This document shows positions 16,444 through 25,329 of a stretch of DNA of 64,000 nt, one piece after another (the stretch's first letter is position 1; the number at the start of each line of letters is the position of its first letter). A model generated the notes under the pieces. The model did no database searches. It worked only from the letters and a program-made list of their open reading frames with translations, and was not told the DNA's origin. The DNA comes from Micromonospora costi. Lineage in GTDB: Bacteria; Actinomycetota; Actinomycetes; Mycobacteriales; Micromonosporaceae. The stretch spans positions 868,001-932,000 of the forward strand of contig NZ_RBAN01000002.1 in NCBI RefSeq assembly GCF_003626655.1. The letters are read 5' to 3'. A program made the position numbers and the translations under genes.

Positions 16444-17205
16444 ATGGATCTCACCCACGCCGCGCTGCTGCTCGCCGCCGGCCTCGCCGCGGGCACGGTC
16501 AACGCGGTGGCCGGCGGTGGTTCCCTCATCACCTTTCCCGCCATGATCGCGGTGGGCCTGCCGCCCGTTGCGGCGAACGTCAGCAACTCGGTGGCGGTCT
16601 TCCCCGGGTACGTGGCCAGCGTGGCGGGCAGTCGGGCGGACCTGCCGCCATGGCGCACGCTGGCCCCGCTGCTGCCCACCACCGTGCTCGGCACGATCGC
16701 CGGGTCGCTGGTGCTGCTCGCCACCCCGGCGAGCGCCTTCGAGGCGGTCGTACCGTTCCTGGTGCTTGGCGCCACCGCGGTGCTCGCCTTCCAGGATCCG
16801 CTGCGCCGGCTCGTCGGCCACCCGCGCGACCTGTCGCCGCGCCGCCGTACGGTCACCCTGCAGGCCATGGTCGCGCTCGGCGCGGTGTACGGCGGCTACT
16901 TCGGCGCGGCGCTCGGGGTGATGCTGGTGGCCGGTCTGGCCCTGGTGCTGGACGCCAGCCTGGCCCGGGTCAGCGCCATCAAGAACCTGCTGTCCGCACT
17001 GGTGGGTCTGACCACGCTCGTCGTGTTCGCCCTGTTCGGGCCGGTGAACTGGGCGGCCGTCGCGGTGGTCGCCCCGGCGACGCTGCTCGGCGGGTACGTC
17101 GGCGCCAAGCTGGTGCGCCGCCTGCCACCGATCGTGCTCAAGACCGTGATCGTCGTCTTCGGTACGGTGATCGGCCTGTACCTGCTCTGGCGCGCCCAGC
17201 GCTGA
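16444..17205 (+). CDS. TSUP (TauE/SafE) family membrane transporter
   Basis: A 253-residue integral membrane protein with about eight helices. It starts with LLLAAGLAAGTVNAVAGGGSLITFPAMIAVGLPPVAANVSN, the diagnostic N-terminal TSUP block. The second repeat block is LGAVYGGYFGAALGVMLVAGLALVL with SAIKNLLSALVG. TSUP proteins move sulfite, organosulfonates or related anions, and the substrate cannot be read here. TAGCCT stands 9 nt before the ATG and no Shine-Dalgarno sequence is seen. It is convergent with an MFS gene across a shared hairpin. Confidence 0.9.
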   Translation: MDLTHAALLLAAGLAAGTVNAVAGGGSLITFPAMIAVGLPPVAANVSNSVAVFPGYVASVAGSRADLPPWRTLAPLLPTTVLGTIAGSLVLLATPASAFEAVVPFLVLGATAVLAFQDPLRRLVGHPRDLSPRRRTVTLQAMVALGAVYGGYFGAALGVMLVAGLALVLDASLARVSAIKNLLSALVGLTTLVVFALFGPVNWAAVAVVAPATLLGGYVGAKLVRRLPPIVLKTVIVVFGTVIGLYLLWRAQR

Positions 17206-17292
17206 CCGCGCCCGCGCCGCGCAGGCCGCGGCTCGCCGCCCGCGGCCCGCGCCACCTCGCCCGCGCCCCGCTGCCGGAGCGGAAACACAACG

Positions 17293-17333
17293 CCGTACCG
17301 CCCCGTCGCGCGGAGGCGAACGGGGCGGTACGG
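17293..17333. terminator. Bidirectional hairpin between TSUP and MFS genes
   Basis: Perfect 14-bp arms (CCGTACCGCCCCGT and its complement) around a 13-nt loop, located 88 bp after the TSUP stop and 17 bp beyond the stop of the convergent MFS gene. Confidence 0.6.
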
Positions 17334-17349
17334 CCGGGGGGACGGTGGT

Positions 17350-18582
17350 TCAGTACACCTCGCCGACCGGCTCCTCCGGCGCGCCCTCGGCGCCCGCGGC
17401 GGCCCGGTTCCAGCGGGACCACAGCACCCGCTCGCCGTAGCCGGCGGCCATGACGTGGGCGGTGGCGAGGTAGGCCAGCACGCCCACGGCGAGCACCCCG
17501 AAGCCCACCCAGAACGGCAGGGCCAGCGAGTGTTCGGCGAGCTTGCCGGCGATGATCGGCGCCGGTGCGGCGGCGCCCCAGCGGACCAGGTTGAACGCGC
17601 CGGTGGCGACCCGGCGGTCGCGGGAGCCGAGGCCGAGCGCCAGGTCGGTGAGGTTGGCGTTGGCCAGGCCCATGCACAGGCCGGAGAGGACCAGCACGAC
17701 GAGCGCCTCGGTGGTGCCGGTCGAGGTGGCGAAGAGCGCCATGCAGACCAGCAGGCCGGCGATGGCGACGCCGATGGTCTGGACCGCGCCGATCCGGTGC
17801 GCGAGCCGGTGCCCGATCACCAGGATGCCGGCGGCCAGGCCGAGGCCCCAGCCGGTGAACGCGAGCCCCAGCGGCACGACGTCGAGGCCCAGGAAGAGCG
17901 GCGTGTAGCCGAGCACCACGAAGAAGACGAAGTTGTACGCGGCGGTCACCACGCAGAGCGCGACGAACGCGGGCCGCCGGTAGGTGCCGAAGATCTGCCC
18001 GACCCGGACGGGGGCCTGCCGGTTGGTCGGCTCCCGCAGCTTGCGGGCGGCCACCCCGAGGGCGAGCACCATGAACACGCCGCAGACGAAGAAGGGCAGC
18101 CGCCAGCTGACCTCGCCGAGGAGGCCGCCGATCAGCGGGCCGACGGCGAAGCCCAGGCCGAGGGCTGTCTCGAAGAGCCCGACCACCCATTCCCGGTCGA
18201 CGGCCAGGTTGACGAGCACCACCATGGCGGTGGCGAAGAACATCGCGTTGCCCAGGCCCCAGACGCCGCGCAGCACGCTCAGCTGGACGATGTTGTCGCT
18301 GAACGAGGCGAGGATGGCGGCCAGGCCGACCACGGACACCCCGGTGATGAGTACGGGTTTGAACCCGAAGCGGCCGCTGGCGAGGGTCGCGGGGATCATG
18401 CCGACGGCCATGACCGCGATGTACGCGGTGAAGAGCAGCTCGACCTGCCAGGCGGTGACGCCGATCGCGTCGCCGATGGCCGGCAGGATCGGGTCGACCA
18501 CGGCGATGCCGGCGATCGCGAGGAAGGCCACCAGTGTGGTGGCGTAGATGGCACTGCGGTTCGGTTCGGCGCGCCGATCCAA
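17350..18582 (-). CDS. MFS transporter (DHA1-like exporter)
   Basis: A 410-residue 12-helix major facilitator. Helix 1 holds IAGIAVVDPILPAIGDAIGV (motif D1-like), and helix 4-5 has LFETALGLGFAVGPLIGGLLGEVSWRLPFFV, the antiporter motif C of the drug:H+ antiporters. It is divergent from a MarR regulator and separated by a 39-bp operator. The TTG start (MDRRAEPNRSAIYA) follows GGGAGGCGGGAG. Expression is probably released when the MarR protein binds a substrate. The substrate is unknown. Confidence 0.9.
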   Translation of the reverse strand: MDRRAEPNRSAIYATTLVAFLAIAGIAVVDPILPAIGDAIGVTAWQVELLFTAYIAVMAVGMIPATLASGRFGFKPVLITGVSVVGLAAILASFSDNIVQLSVLRGVWGLGNAMFFATAMVVLVNLAVDREWVVGLFETALGLGFAVGPLIGGLLGEVSWRLPFFVCGVFMVLALGVAARKLREPTNRQAPVRVGQIFGTYRRPAFVALCVVTAAYNFVFFVVLGYTPLFLGLDVVPLGLAFTGWGLGLAAGILVIGHRLAHRIGAVQTIGVAIAGLLVCMALFATSTGTTEALVVLVLSGLCMGLANANLTDLALGLGSRDRRVATGAFNLVRWGAAAPAPIIAGKLAEHSLALPFWVGFGVLAVGVLAYLATAHVMAAGYGERVLWSRWNRAAAGAEGAPEEPVGEVY

Positions 18583-18599
18583 CTCCCGCCTCCCAGATT

Positions 18600-18638
18600 A
18601 GCTGTATCTTACAGGTAGTTCTCCTGTATCATACAGCT
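18600..18638. promoter_or_regulatory. MarR operator between divergent MFS and marR genes
   Basis: Two 16-bp half-units face each other (18600-18615 AGCTGTATCTTACAGG and 18623-18638 CCTGTATCATACAGCT, 14/16 complementary), and each is itself a near-palindrome of CTGTAT-N-ATACAG type. They cover the candidate -10 boxes of both genes: TATCAT at 18627-18632, exactly 6 nt before the marR ATG, and TAAGAT at 18606-18611 on the minus strand. Confidence 0.72.
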
Positions 18639-19109
18639 ATGAGCGAGGACCTCTCCACGGAAGCCGGCGACGACGAGGTCACCCTCGGCCGGATCGAGAC
18701 CGAGGTGGCTATGTTGATGCGGCTCGGCGAGGCCACGCGGCGGCGCACCGGGGCCGAGCACCGGGTGCTCGACCGGGCCGCGTACGTCATCCTGCGACAC
18801 CTGGCCGACGCCGGCCCGCAGAACGTCTCGGCGCTCGCCACCCGGCTCAACCTCGACGGCTCGACGGTGACCCGGCAGGTCTCGGCCATGCAGCGGGACG
18901 GCCTGATCGTCCGGGAGCCCGACCCCCACGACGGGCGGGGCATGGTGGTCTCCCCCACCCCGGCCGGGCTGCAACGGATGGCGGCCGTGCAGGCCGCCCG
19001 CACCCGGCTCTACGGGGACATCCTGGCTGGTTGGGCACCGGAGGACCGGGCGACCCTCGCCGACATGCTGCACCGGCTCAACGACGCTCTCGAACACCGC
19101 CCCCGCTGA
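18639..19109 (+). CDS. MarR-family transcriptional regulator
   Basis: A 156-residue winged-helix repressor. Blocks seen are LDRAAYVILRHLADAGPQNVSALATRLNLDGSTVTRQVSAMQRDGLI (HTH) and REPDPHDGRGMVVSPTPAGLQRM (wing). The ATG (MSEDLSTEAGDD) abuts the operator and TATCAT lies 6 nt upstream, so the mRNA is probably leaderless and bound repressor would block its own -10. It presumably controls the divergent MFS exporter. Confidence 0.92.
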   Translation: MSEDLSTEAGDDEVTLGRIETEVAMLMRLGEATRRRTGAEHRVLDRAAYVILRHLADAGPQNVSALATRLNLDGSTVTRQVSAMQRDGLIVREPDPHDGRGMVVSPTPAGLQRMAAVQAARTRLYGDILAGWAPEDRATLADMLHRLNDALEHRPR

Positions 19110-19153
19110 CACGGGAAGGCCCCCGGGACCACGGTCCCGGGGGCCTTCCCGTG
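19110..19153. terminator. Bidirectional terminator between marR and symporter genes
   Basis: Perfect 20-bp arms (CACGGGAAGGCCCCCGGGAC and its complement) around a 4-nt loop, starting at the base after the marR stop and ending 10 bp before the convergent symporter stop. Confidence 0.85.
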
Positions 19154-19163
19154 CGGAGAACGC

Positions 19164-20813
19164 TCAGGCCACCGGCTCGGGGGCGGCGTCGGCGTCCCGG
19201 CGGTCGCCGGGGGTGAGGCGAGGGTCGCCCTCGTCGGCGAAGTAGTCGTCGGTCTCGGTGCCGTCGACCCCGTCGTCCACCTTCGTGGCCCGCAGGACGA
19301 GCGTCACCAGGACCGCGACCAGCAGGTTGACAGCCACCGCCACGATCCCCACGTAGATCGTCTTCTGGGTGTCGAAGCCGAACTTCTCCAGCGGGAAGGC
19401 CGAGCCGGCGAAGTGCTTCCGGGTCGGGCTGGACACCTGGTAGAGCATCCACATGCCGAGCCCCATGCCGGCCACCCACCCGGCCACCAGGCCGACCCGG
19501 TGGAACCAGCGGGTGTAGACGCCCAGCGCCACGGCCGGCAGCGTCTGGAGGATGATCACGCCGCCGATCAGCTGGAGGTCGATGGAGAACTGCGGGTCGA
19601 GGAAGACGATGCAGGCCACCGCGCCGATCTTCACCACCAGCGAGGTGATCTTCGAGACGTTCGCCTCCTGCGCCGGCGTGGCGTTCCGCTTCAGGTACTC
19701 CTTGTAAATGTTGCGGGTGAAGAGGTTCGCGGCCGCGATGGACATGATCGCCGCGGGCACCAGCGCGCCGATGCCGATGGCCGCGTACGCGACGCCCGCG
19801 AACCAGTTCGGGAACTGCTGGTCGAACAGCAGCGGCACGATCGTGTTGCTGTCCGTGCTGCCGGCGCTCGCGCCGGGCAGCGGCTTCACGCCGGCCGCGA
19901 TGGCCATGTAGCCGAGCAGCGCGATCAGGCCGAGCAGCAGGCTGTACGCCGGCAGCGCCGACATGTTCCGCTTGATCACGTCGCGGTTCCGGCTCGCCAG
20001 CACGCCCGTGAGGCTGTGCGGGTAGAGGAAGAGCGCGAGCGCCGAGCCGAACGCCAGCGTGACGTACTGGAGCTGGTTGTTGGCGTTGAGCAGCACCCCG
20101 TCGCCCGGCGCCGGCGACGCGTCGAACTTCGCGTCCGCGGCGGCGAAGATGTCGCCCCAGCCGCCGAGCTTGTACGGCAGGTAGAAGATCGCCACCAGGA
20201 TCACGATGTAGATCAGCGAGTCCTTGACGAACGCGATCAGCGCGGGCGCGCGCAGGCCGGACTGGTAGGTGTACGCGGCCAGGATGGCGAACGCGATGAT
20301 GATCGGCAGGTGCCGCGCGAGCGCGCTCTCGCCCGTCACCCCCATGGTCTTGAGCACCGCCTCGATGCCGACCAGCTGCAACGCGATGTACGGCATGGTG
20401 GCCACGATGCCGGTGATGGCGATCAGCAGGGCCAGCACCGGCGAGTCGAACCGGCTGCGCACGAAGTCCGCCGGGGTGACGAAGCCGTGCCGGTGCGACA
20501 CCGACCAGAGCCGGACCAGCACGAGGAACACCAACGGGTAGATCACGATGGTGTACGGCACCGCGAAGAAGCCCATGGCGCCCGCGCCGAACACGAGCGC
20601 CGGCACCGCCACGAAGGTGTACGCGGTGTAGAGGTCACCGCCAACCAGGAACCAGGTGATCCAGCCGCCGAAGTTGCGCCCGCCCAGCCCCCACTCGTCC
20701 AGGTGCGCCATGTCCCGCGGGGCGCGCCACCGCGCGGCCACGAAGCCCATGCCGCTGACCAGCAGGAACAGCAGGCTGAAGATGATGATCTCGGTGAGGT
20801 GGTCGCGCCACAT
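19164..20813 (-). CDS. Sodium:solute symporter family permease (MctP/ActP-like monocarboxylate uptake)
   Basis: A 549-residue membrane protein with about 13 helices. The early segment WGLGGRNFGGWITWFLVGGDLYTAYTFVAVPALVFG and the central YPHSLTGVLASRNRDVIKRNMSALPAYSLLLG are typical SSS blocks, the latter the sodium-solute symporter signature. Similarity is to actinobacterial and rhizobial monocarboxylate permeases of MctP type, so acetate, pyruvate or lactate uptake is a fair guess. The C-terminal tail is acidic and cytoplasmic. Its start overlaps the stop of the DUF3311 gene by one base (ATGA-like), a known pairing. Confidence 0.87.
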   Translation of the reverse strand: MWRDHLTEIIIFSLLFLLVSGMGFVAARWRAPRDMAHLDEWGLGGRNFGGWITWFLVGGDLYTAYTFVAVPALVFGAGAMGFFAVPYTIVIYPLVFLVLVRLWSVSHRHGFVTPADFVRSRFDSPVLALLIAITGIVATMPYIALQLVGIEAVLKTMGVTGESALARHLPIIIAFAILAAYTYQSGLRAPALIAFVKDSLIYIVILVAIFYLPYKLGGWGDIFAAADAKFDASPAPGDGVLLNANNQLQYVTLAFGSALALFLYPHSLTGVLASRNRDVIKRNMSALPAYSLLLGLIALLGYMAIAAGVKPLPGASAGSTDSNTIVPLLFDQQFPNWFAGVAYAAIGIGALVPAAIMSIAAANLFTRNIYKEYLKRNATPAQEANVSKITSLVVKIGAVACIVFLDPQFSIDLQLIGGVIILQTLPAVALGVYTRWFHRVGLVAGWVAGMGLGMWMLYQVSSPTRKHFAGSAFPLEKFGFDTQKTIYVGIVAVAVNLLVAVLVTLVLRATKVDDGVDGTETDDYFADEGDPRLTPGDRRDADAAPEPVA

Positions 20814-21055
20814 CAGCGGTCACCCCGCTTCTTCGTGAGCTGGTAGACCACGGTGGTGGTGGCCACGCCGAGGATGATGTAGGCCAGCTGGAGCCAGTAG
20901 AAGCGGGGGAACCCGAAGAGGCGGGGTGAGTCCCCGTTGAAGAAGGCGGGGACCAGCGGCACCACGATCGGGATGAGGAGCAACCAGTTCCAGGGGCTCT
21001 TGTCCTTCGCCCTGGACCGCGCCGTCGGGGGCGCGTCCGGTTCTGGTGCGGCCAT
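20813..21055 (-). CDS. DUF3311 small membrane protein
   Basis: An 80-residue protein with two membrane segments (WNWLLLIPIVVPLVPAFF and WLQLAYIILGVATTTVVYQL) and a basic tail. DUF3311 proteins are regularly found just upstream of this type of symporter and are thought to be an accessory subunit, though the role is unproven. The ATG (MAAPEPDAPP) was chosen because GGAGGT lies 9 nt before it; the upstream in-frame GTG sits too close to that site. Confidence 0.82.
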   Translation of the reverse strand: MAAPEPDAPPTARSRAKDKSPWNWLLLIPIVVPLVPAFFNGDSPRLFGFPRFYWLQLAYIILGVATTTVVYQLTKKRGDR

Positions 21056-21222
21056 GTGTGACACACCTCCGGGAAGTCGTAACTCGCGTCGTAACGGCCG
21101 GAGGCTACGGCCCTGTGATCGCCGTCACGCGGCCCGTCCGGAGAGCGCTGCGCCGAACGGCGGGTGGGCTGCGCCGAACGGCGTACCGGGCGGACCGCGC
21201 GATCCCGCCCCGGGCGAGACAC

Positions 21223-21294
21223 GGACGGGCCCGGCGCGGACGCGGACGGGCCTCGCGCGGACGCGGACGGGCCTCGCGCGGACGCGGACGGGCC
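21223..21294. repeat. 21-bp direct repeat, about four units
   Basis: The word GGACGGGCC recurs at 21223, 21244, 21265 and 21286, with most of a 21-bp unit conserved. It lies between the DUF3311 start and the terminator hairpin of the peptidase gene. No coding frame is implied. Confidence 0.7.
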
Positions 21295-21323
21295 CGGGCG
21301 CCTTCGTGCACGCCCGGGCCCGT
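21288..21323 (-). terminator. Hairpin terminator after the M14 peptidase gene
   Basis: 13-bp perfect arms (ACGGGCCCGGGCG and its complement) around a 10-nt loop, 22 bp downstream of the peptidase stop. Confidence 0.65.
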
Positions 21324-21345
21324 CCAGAGCCTCACCGCCTCGTCG

Positions 21346-23808
21346 TCAGCGCTGCGCCGTCCAGAGCAGAGCGCGGCCGAGCTGCGGCTGCAGACCCTTG
21401 GGGTGCAGGCGGAACGTCGGGTCGGTGCCGAACAGCACGACCCCGTTGCCGCCGCCGCTCACGCCCCGGACGACGCTGGCCCGGTTCGCCGCGGCGGACT
21501 GGCCCCCGGCGCCGTCGGTCGCCCACCAGCCGGACAGCAGCGGGTCCGCCGCGTACGACTGCTCGACGGTGACACCGGAGCCCAGGTCGGTGAACCAGAC
21601 CGGCTGGCTGATGAACGAGTGGTCGGCGGCGCTGGCGCTGACCGGGCCGCCGCTGTTGACCACGTTGGCGACCCCGCTGGCCAGGCTCGGGCCGGCGGTC
21701 GCGGTGACCGACAGCAGACCGGCCGCGTTGCTGAAGCCCGCACCGGGGGTGCCCAGGCCGACGACGCCGCCACCCCGGGCGAGGAACGCGTCCAGGGCGG
21801 CCCGGTTCTCCGGCGACAGGTTCCCGAGGGTGACGTTGCCGGCCACGAGGAGCACGTCCACGTCGGCGGTCAGCGTCGTGGCGAGCGTGGCGGCGGTCAG
21901 CGCCCGCGCCTCGAACCCGAGGTCCGCGAGGGTGTCCCGCTCCTCGACGGTGCCGAGGTAGCCGACGACCACCTCGTCGAGCCGCGTCCCCTGCCAGTGC
22001 TTCGGCGCCCGCTCGAAGGTCACCCCGTGCGCGCGGACCTCGGCGCGGGCCAGCCTGCGGTTGGCCGCCGTGCCGGGGACCACGACCGATCCGTCGGCGA
22101 GTCGGTGCACGGCCACGCCCTTGCCCAGCAGTGAGTTGACGGCCAGCAGGTCGGCCGCGTCCCGCAGGTCCAGTCGCAGGTCACCGTTGCCGGGCGGCAG
22201 GTGCCCCTCGGCCACTCCGTCGTACGTGCGCTCCAGCCGCACGCCGGGCAGCTCGTCCCAGAGGGTGTCCACGGTGGCGCCCCAGGTGAGTCCCTGGCTC
22301 CAGGCGGCCGGCCCGGCGTAGAGGTCGTCCACCCGGTCGGTGATGTCGGCGCCCGGCTCCAGCAGCGAGTTGACCAGCCCGCGCTTCGGCTGGTGCAGGT
22401 CCACCACGTACGAGCCGGCCTCGTAGCGCCGGCCGTCCGCCGTGAACGCCTTCGTGGCCCGCCACACCCGGCCGCCGCTGCCGATCAGCAGGTCGACCAG
22501 GCGGGCGGCGGCCGGCTCGGACCGCTGGCCGGTGCCACTGGGGATGACGTACGCGCGCGGGAAGGTGGTGCGGTAGTCGTCCTCCGGGCCCCAACCGGGC
22601 ACGTACCCGTCGGGGATGTCCCGCAGCGGCTCGCCGGCCCAGCCGCGCCGGTACACCTCGGCCTGGTCGTGCAGCACCTCGGCCCGGTGGTCCTGGATGT
22701 AGCGCAGCGACGTGCGGATCGCCACCTCGTGCACGTCGGTGTTGATTCCCGAGCGGCGCACCCGCTCCTCCGGGGTGAGGGTGCCGCCGCGCGGGTTCAG
22801 CGGTGCCTCGATGGTGTACGGGATGCTGCTCTGGAGCATGGCGAAGGACGGCACGTAGATCGGCGGGAAGTCGTCCCACACGCCCGGCTCGTCGTCCCGG
22901 AACGGGATGCGGGCCCGCTGGGTCTCGGCGTACCCGAGGTCGCGCAGGCCCTGCTCGATCGCCAGCGCGTTCGGCAGGCCGTGCTTGATGTACAGGTCGT
23001 ACTCGTTGTTCACGTTGTGCGGCGGCGTGCTGGGGTGCAGCAGCGTCGGGCTCACGTAGCCGTGCAGGTCGAGCGTGATGATCGGCTTCGTGTCGACGAC
23101 CAGCTCGCGGATCAGGTTCGTCTCCGGCTGCGACACGATCGTGAGGTCGCGGTTCAGGTCGTACCCGGCGGCGTTGGCCCGGGTGCCGGCCACCCGGCCG
23201 TCCGGGTTCGAGGTGATGTTGAACACCAGCCGGTTGCGCTTGAGCAGCCGGGCCGTCTCGGGGCTGGTGTCGGTCGCCAACTGCTCGATGACCCGCAGCG
23301 CCGCGTCGGTGCCCTCCCACTCGTTGCCGTGGATGTTGGCGTTCACGAACAGCGGGGTCTTGTAGCCGGCGAGCAGCGCCGCGTCCTGCTGCGCGCGTAC
23401 CGGCTCGTCCTCGATGCTGCGCTTCCAGATCTCCTGCTGGCGGGCCTCGGCGCGGCTCTCCGGCGCGGTCACGGTGACCGCGTACAGGTCGTAGCCGCCG
23501 GCGGACTTGCCCGCCACCCGGGCGGACACCCGGTCACTGGCGGTCTGGAGGGCGTTGAGCTTCGGGGCGATGTCGTCGTAGGGAATGACGCCAATGGAGA
23601 TGGAGGCGTCCGCCGGGTTGTCGGGCCAGACCGGCAGGACGTGCTGTTGGGGATAGCCCCGGATCTCGCTCAGGTCGGGGGCGGTGGGTGGGACCGCCGG
23701 CAGCGCCGAGGCGACGGCCGGCGCGGTCAGCGCCACCGTCGAGAGCACCGACATGGTCACCGCGGTGGCGGTGAGCCGGGGTACGAGTTTACGGACCGAC
23801 ACGGACAC
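21346..23808 (-). CDS. Secreted M14-family zinc metallocarboxypeptidase
   Basis: An 820-residue exported protein. The signal peptide is clear (VRKLVPRLTATAVTMS, then a hydrophobic stretch, cleavage near ASALP). The M14 catalytic domain occupies about residues 60-420: VNANIHGNEWEGTDAAL carries the zinc His and Glu, NPDGRVAGTR the Arg substrate clamp, ITLDLHGYVSP the third zinc His, and YTIEAPLNP the catalytic Glu. The remaining ~400 residues include a glutamine-amidotransferase-like or Gly-rich module (VDVLLVAGNVTLGN, FLARGGGVVGLGTPG). It is likely a peptidase acting on extracellular peptides. The GTG start has its AGGAG in the loop of a small hairpin. Confidence 0.88.
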   Translation of the reverse strand: MSVSVRKLVPRLTATAVTMSVLSTVALTAPAVASALPAVPPTAPDLSEIRGYPQQHVLPVWPDNPADASISIGVIPYDDIAPKLNALQTASDRVSARVAGKSAGGYDLYAVTVTAPESRAEARQQEIWKRSIEDEPVRAQQDAALLAGYKTPLFVNANIHGNEWEGTDAALRVIEQLATDTSPETARLLKRNRLVFNITSNPDGRVAGTRANAAGYDLNRDLTIVSQPETNLIRELVVDTKPIITLDLHGYVSPTLLHPSTPPHNVNNEYDLYIKHGLPNALAIEQGLRDLGYAETQRARIPFRDDEPGVWDDFPPIYVPSFAMLQSSIPYTIEAPLNPRGGTLTPEERVRRSGINTDVHEVAIRTSLRYIQDHRAEVLHDQAEVYRRGWAGEPLRDIPDGYVPGWGPEDDYRTTFPRAYVIPSGTGQRSEPAAARLVDLLIGSGGRVWRATKAFTADGRRYEAGSYVVDLHQPKRGLVNSLLEPGADITDRVDDLYAGPAAWSQGLTWGATVDTLWDELPGVRLERTYDGVAEGHLPPGNGDLRLDLRDAADLLAVNSLLGKGVAVHRLADGSVVVPGTAANRRLARAEVRAHGVTFERAPKHWQGTRLDEVVVGYLGTVEERDTLADLGFEARALTAATLATTLTADVDVLLVAGNVTLGNLSPENRAALDAFLARGGGVVGLGTPGAGFSNAAGLLSVTATAGPSLASGVANVVNSGGPVSASAADHSFISQPVWFTDLGSGVTVEQSYAADPLLSGWWATDGAGGQSAAANRASVVRGVSGGGNGVVLFGTDPTFRLHPKGLQPQLGRALLWTAQR

Positions 23809-24103
23809 GACTCCTGTCGTGAGGAGGGGTGCGCGCAGGCGGACGCACCGCAGGGCCGGAGACCTGCGGAGTCGGGGTTACGCCAGCAGCGTGCGAGGAA
23901 GGAAGGACCCGGCGTCAGTGGAGGCGTCGACAGGCGGCGCTGGCGACGCGCAGGAGGTCGATGTGACCTCGCTTCGTCAGGTGAACGCTTCGCACGAAAC
24001 TGATCTTCGATCGATCGCCGTCGGGATGTCAACCGGTTCCCGGATCCTCCACTCTGGTGGGAGACGATCTCCCGGTGGGTGGGAGTCAGGCGATCCGGTC
24101 GAG
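23809..24103. other. Non-coding region between M14 peptidase and RNase H genes
   Basis: 295 bp. On the minus strand it holds the peptidase leader, where CACGAC-AGGA-GTCGTG (about 23803-23820) places the ribosome-binding site in a hairpin loop. At its left end is a short hairpin GGGAGA-CGA-TCTCCC (about 24059-24073), and an 18-bp partial duplication of the RNase H stop region (AGTCAGGCGATC words). Nothing else is evident. Confidence 0.5.
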
Positions 24104-25324
24104 TCAGGCGATCCCGGCGAGGTGGGCGGTGTCGTTGACCGACCGGACGGCCACGCCGCCGTCGGGCCACAGGTCCACCACCGAGATGCCGGCCGCGTCG
24201 AGGTAGAGCCGGTGCAGGAACGCGTCGTCGGCCGCGAGGGCGTCGCGCAGCATCAGCTTGATCGGCGAGACGTGTGAGACCACCACCACGGTCTCCCGGG
24301 GGTACGCCTCGCACAGCGCGGCCACCGCCCGGCGGGCCCGCTCGGCGACCTCGACGAACGACTCACCCTGCGGCGGCGCGACCGCGGTCGAGGCGAGCCA
24401 GGCGTCCAGCTCCCCCGGCCAGCCGTCGCGCACCTCGGCGAAGGTCCGCCCCTCCCAGGCGCCGAAGTCGCACTCGATGAGGTCGTCGTCACGCCGTACC
24501 GGCCGGCCGCCGAGCGCGTCGGCGATCGCCCCGGCCGTCGCCGTACACCGGGACAGAGGTGAGCTGACGACGGCCACGGCACCCGGCGCCAGGGCCGCCA
24601 CCCGCCTCGCGGTGGCGGCGACCTGCTCCCGGCCGCGGGCGGAGAGCGCGACGTCGCCGCGACCGGAGTACCGGCCCTGCTCGGTGAACTCGGTCTCGCC
24701 GTGCCGTACCAGCAGCAGCCGGGTCGCCGTGAGGCTGGGCCGCGGTTCCCACGAGGCCGGCGCGGTGGTCGCGTCCGCGCCGGTCGCCCGCTTCGTGGCT
24801 GCCCGGTCGGCGACCTCGCGGGCCCGGTCCCGGGCGGCCGGCTCGTCGGCCGCGACCGTGCGCGGCGGTTCCACGATCCGGGGCGGGTCGACCACCGGCC
24901 GGGCCGGCGCGCCGGCGGCGGCGTCCATCGCGGCGTTGGCGAGCGCGTCGGCGTGCCGGTTGCGCTCGCGGGGGATCCAGCTGAACCGCACCGCCGCGAA
25001 CCGGGCGACCAGCTGGGCGGCCTGCGCGGCGAGCGGCCGCAGCCCGGCGTTCTTGATCTGCCAGCGGCCACTCATCTGCTCGACCACGAGCTTCGAGTCC
25101 ATCCGGGCGTCGACCTCGGTGGCCCCCAGCTCCGCGGCGGCCTCCAGACCGGCGATCAGACCCCGGTACTCGGCCACGTTGTTGGTGGTCACGCCGATCG
25201 ACTCGGAACGCTCGGCGAGCACCTCGCCGGTCTCCGGATCGCGGACCACCGCGCCGTAGCCGGCCGGCCCGGGATTGCCGCGGGACCCGCCGTCGGCCTC
25301 GACGAGGACCACCCGTGACGCCAT
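24104..25324 (-). CDS. Bifunctional RNase HI / histidine phosphatase (Rv2228c-like)
   Basis: A 406-residue two-domain enzyme. Residues 1-140 are RNase HI: EADGGSRGNPGPAGYGAVV, NNVAEYRGLIAGLEAA, DSKLVVEQMSGRW and RNRHADALAN supply the D-E-D-D metal site that cuts RNA in RNA-DNA hybrids. After a ~60-residue Pro/Ala-rich linker, residues 210-406 are a histidine phosphatase: LLLVRHGETEFTEQGRYSG has the catalytic RHG, and VVVSHVSPIK the second His. The mycobacterial homologue joins RNase H to alpha-ribazole phosphatase (CobC) activity. MASRVVLVEADGG was taken as the start. It follows the zinc-ribbon gene by 5 bp, hence the same operon. Confidence 0.92.
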   Translation of the reverse strand: MASRVVLVEADGGSRGNPGPAGYGAVVRDPETGEVLAERSESIGVTTNNVAEYRGLIAGLEAAAELGATEVDARMDSKLVVEQMSGRWQIKNAGLRPLAAQAAQLVARFAAVRFSWIPRERNRHADALANAAMDAAAGAPARPVVDPPRIVEPPRTVAADEPAARDRAREVADRAATKRATGADATTAPASWEPRPSLTATRLLLVRHGETEFTEQGRYSGRGDVALSARGREQVAATARRVAALAPGAVAVVSSPLSRCTATAGAIADALGGRPVRRDDDLIECDFGAWEGRTFAEVRDGWPGELDAWLASTAVAPPQGESFVEVAERARRAVAALCEAYPRETVVVVSHVSPIKLMLRDALAADDAFLHRLYLDAAGISVVDLWPDGGVAVRSVNDTAHLAGIA

Positions 25325-25329
25325 CGCGG

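Noticed and set aside
21223..21294. Replication iterons in the 21-bp repeat
   Set aside because: It is only four GC-rich units between ordinary chromosomal genes, with no replication gene or AT-rich region nearby.
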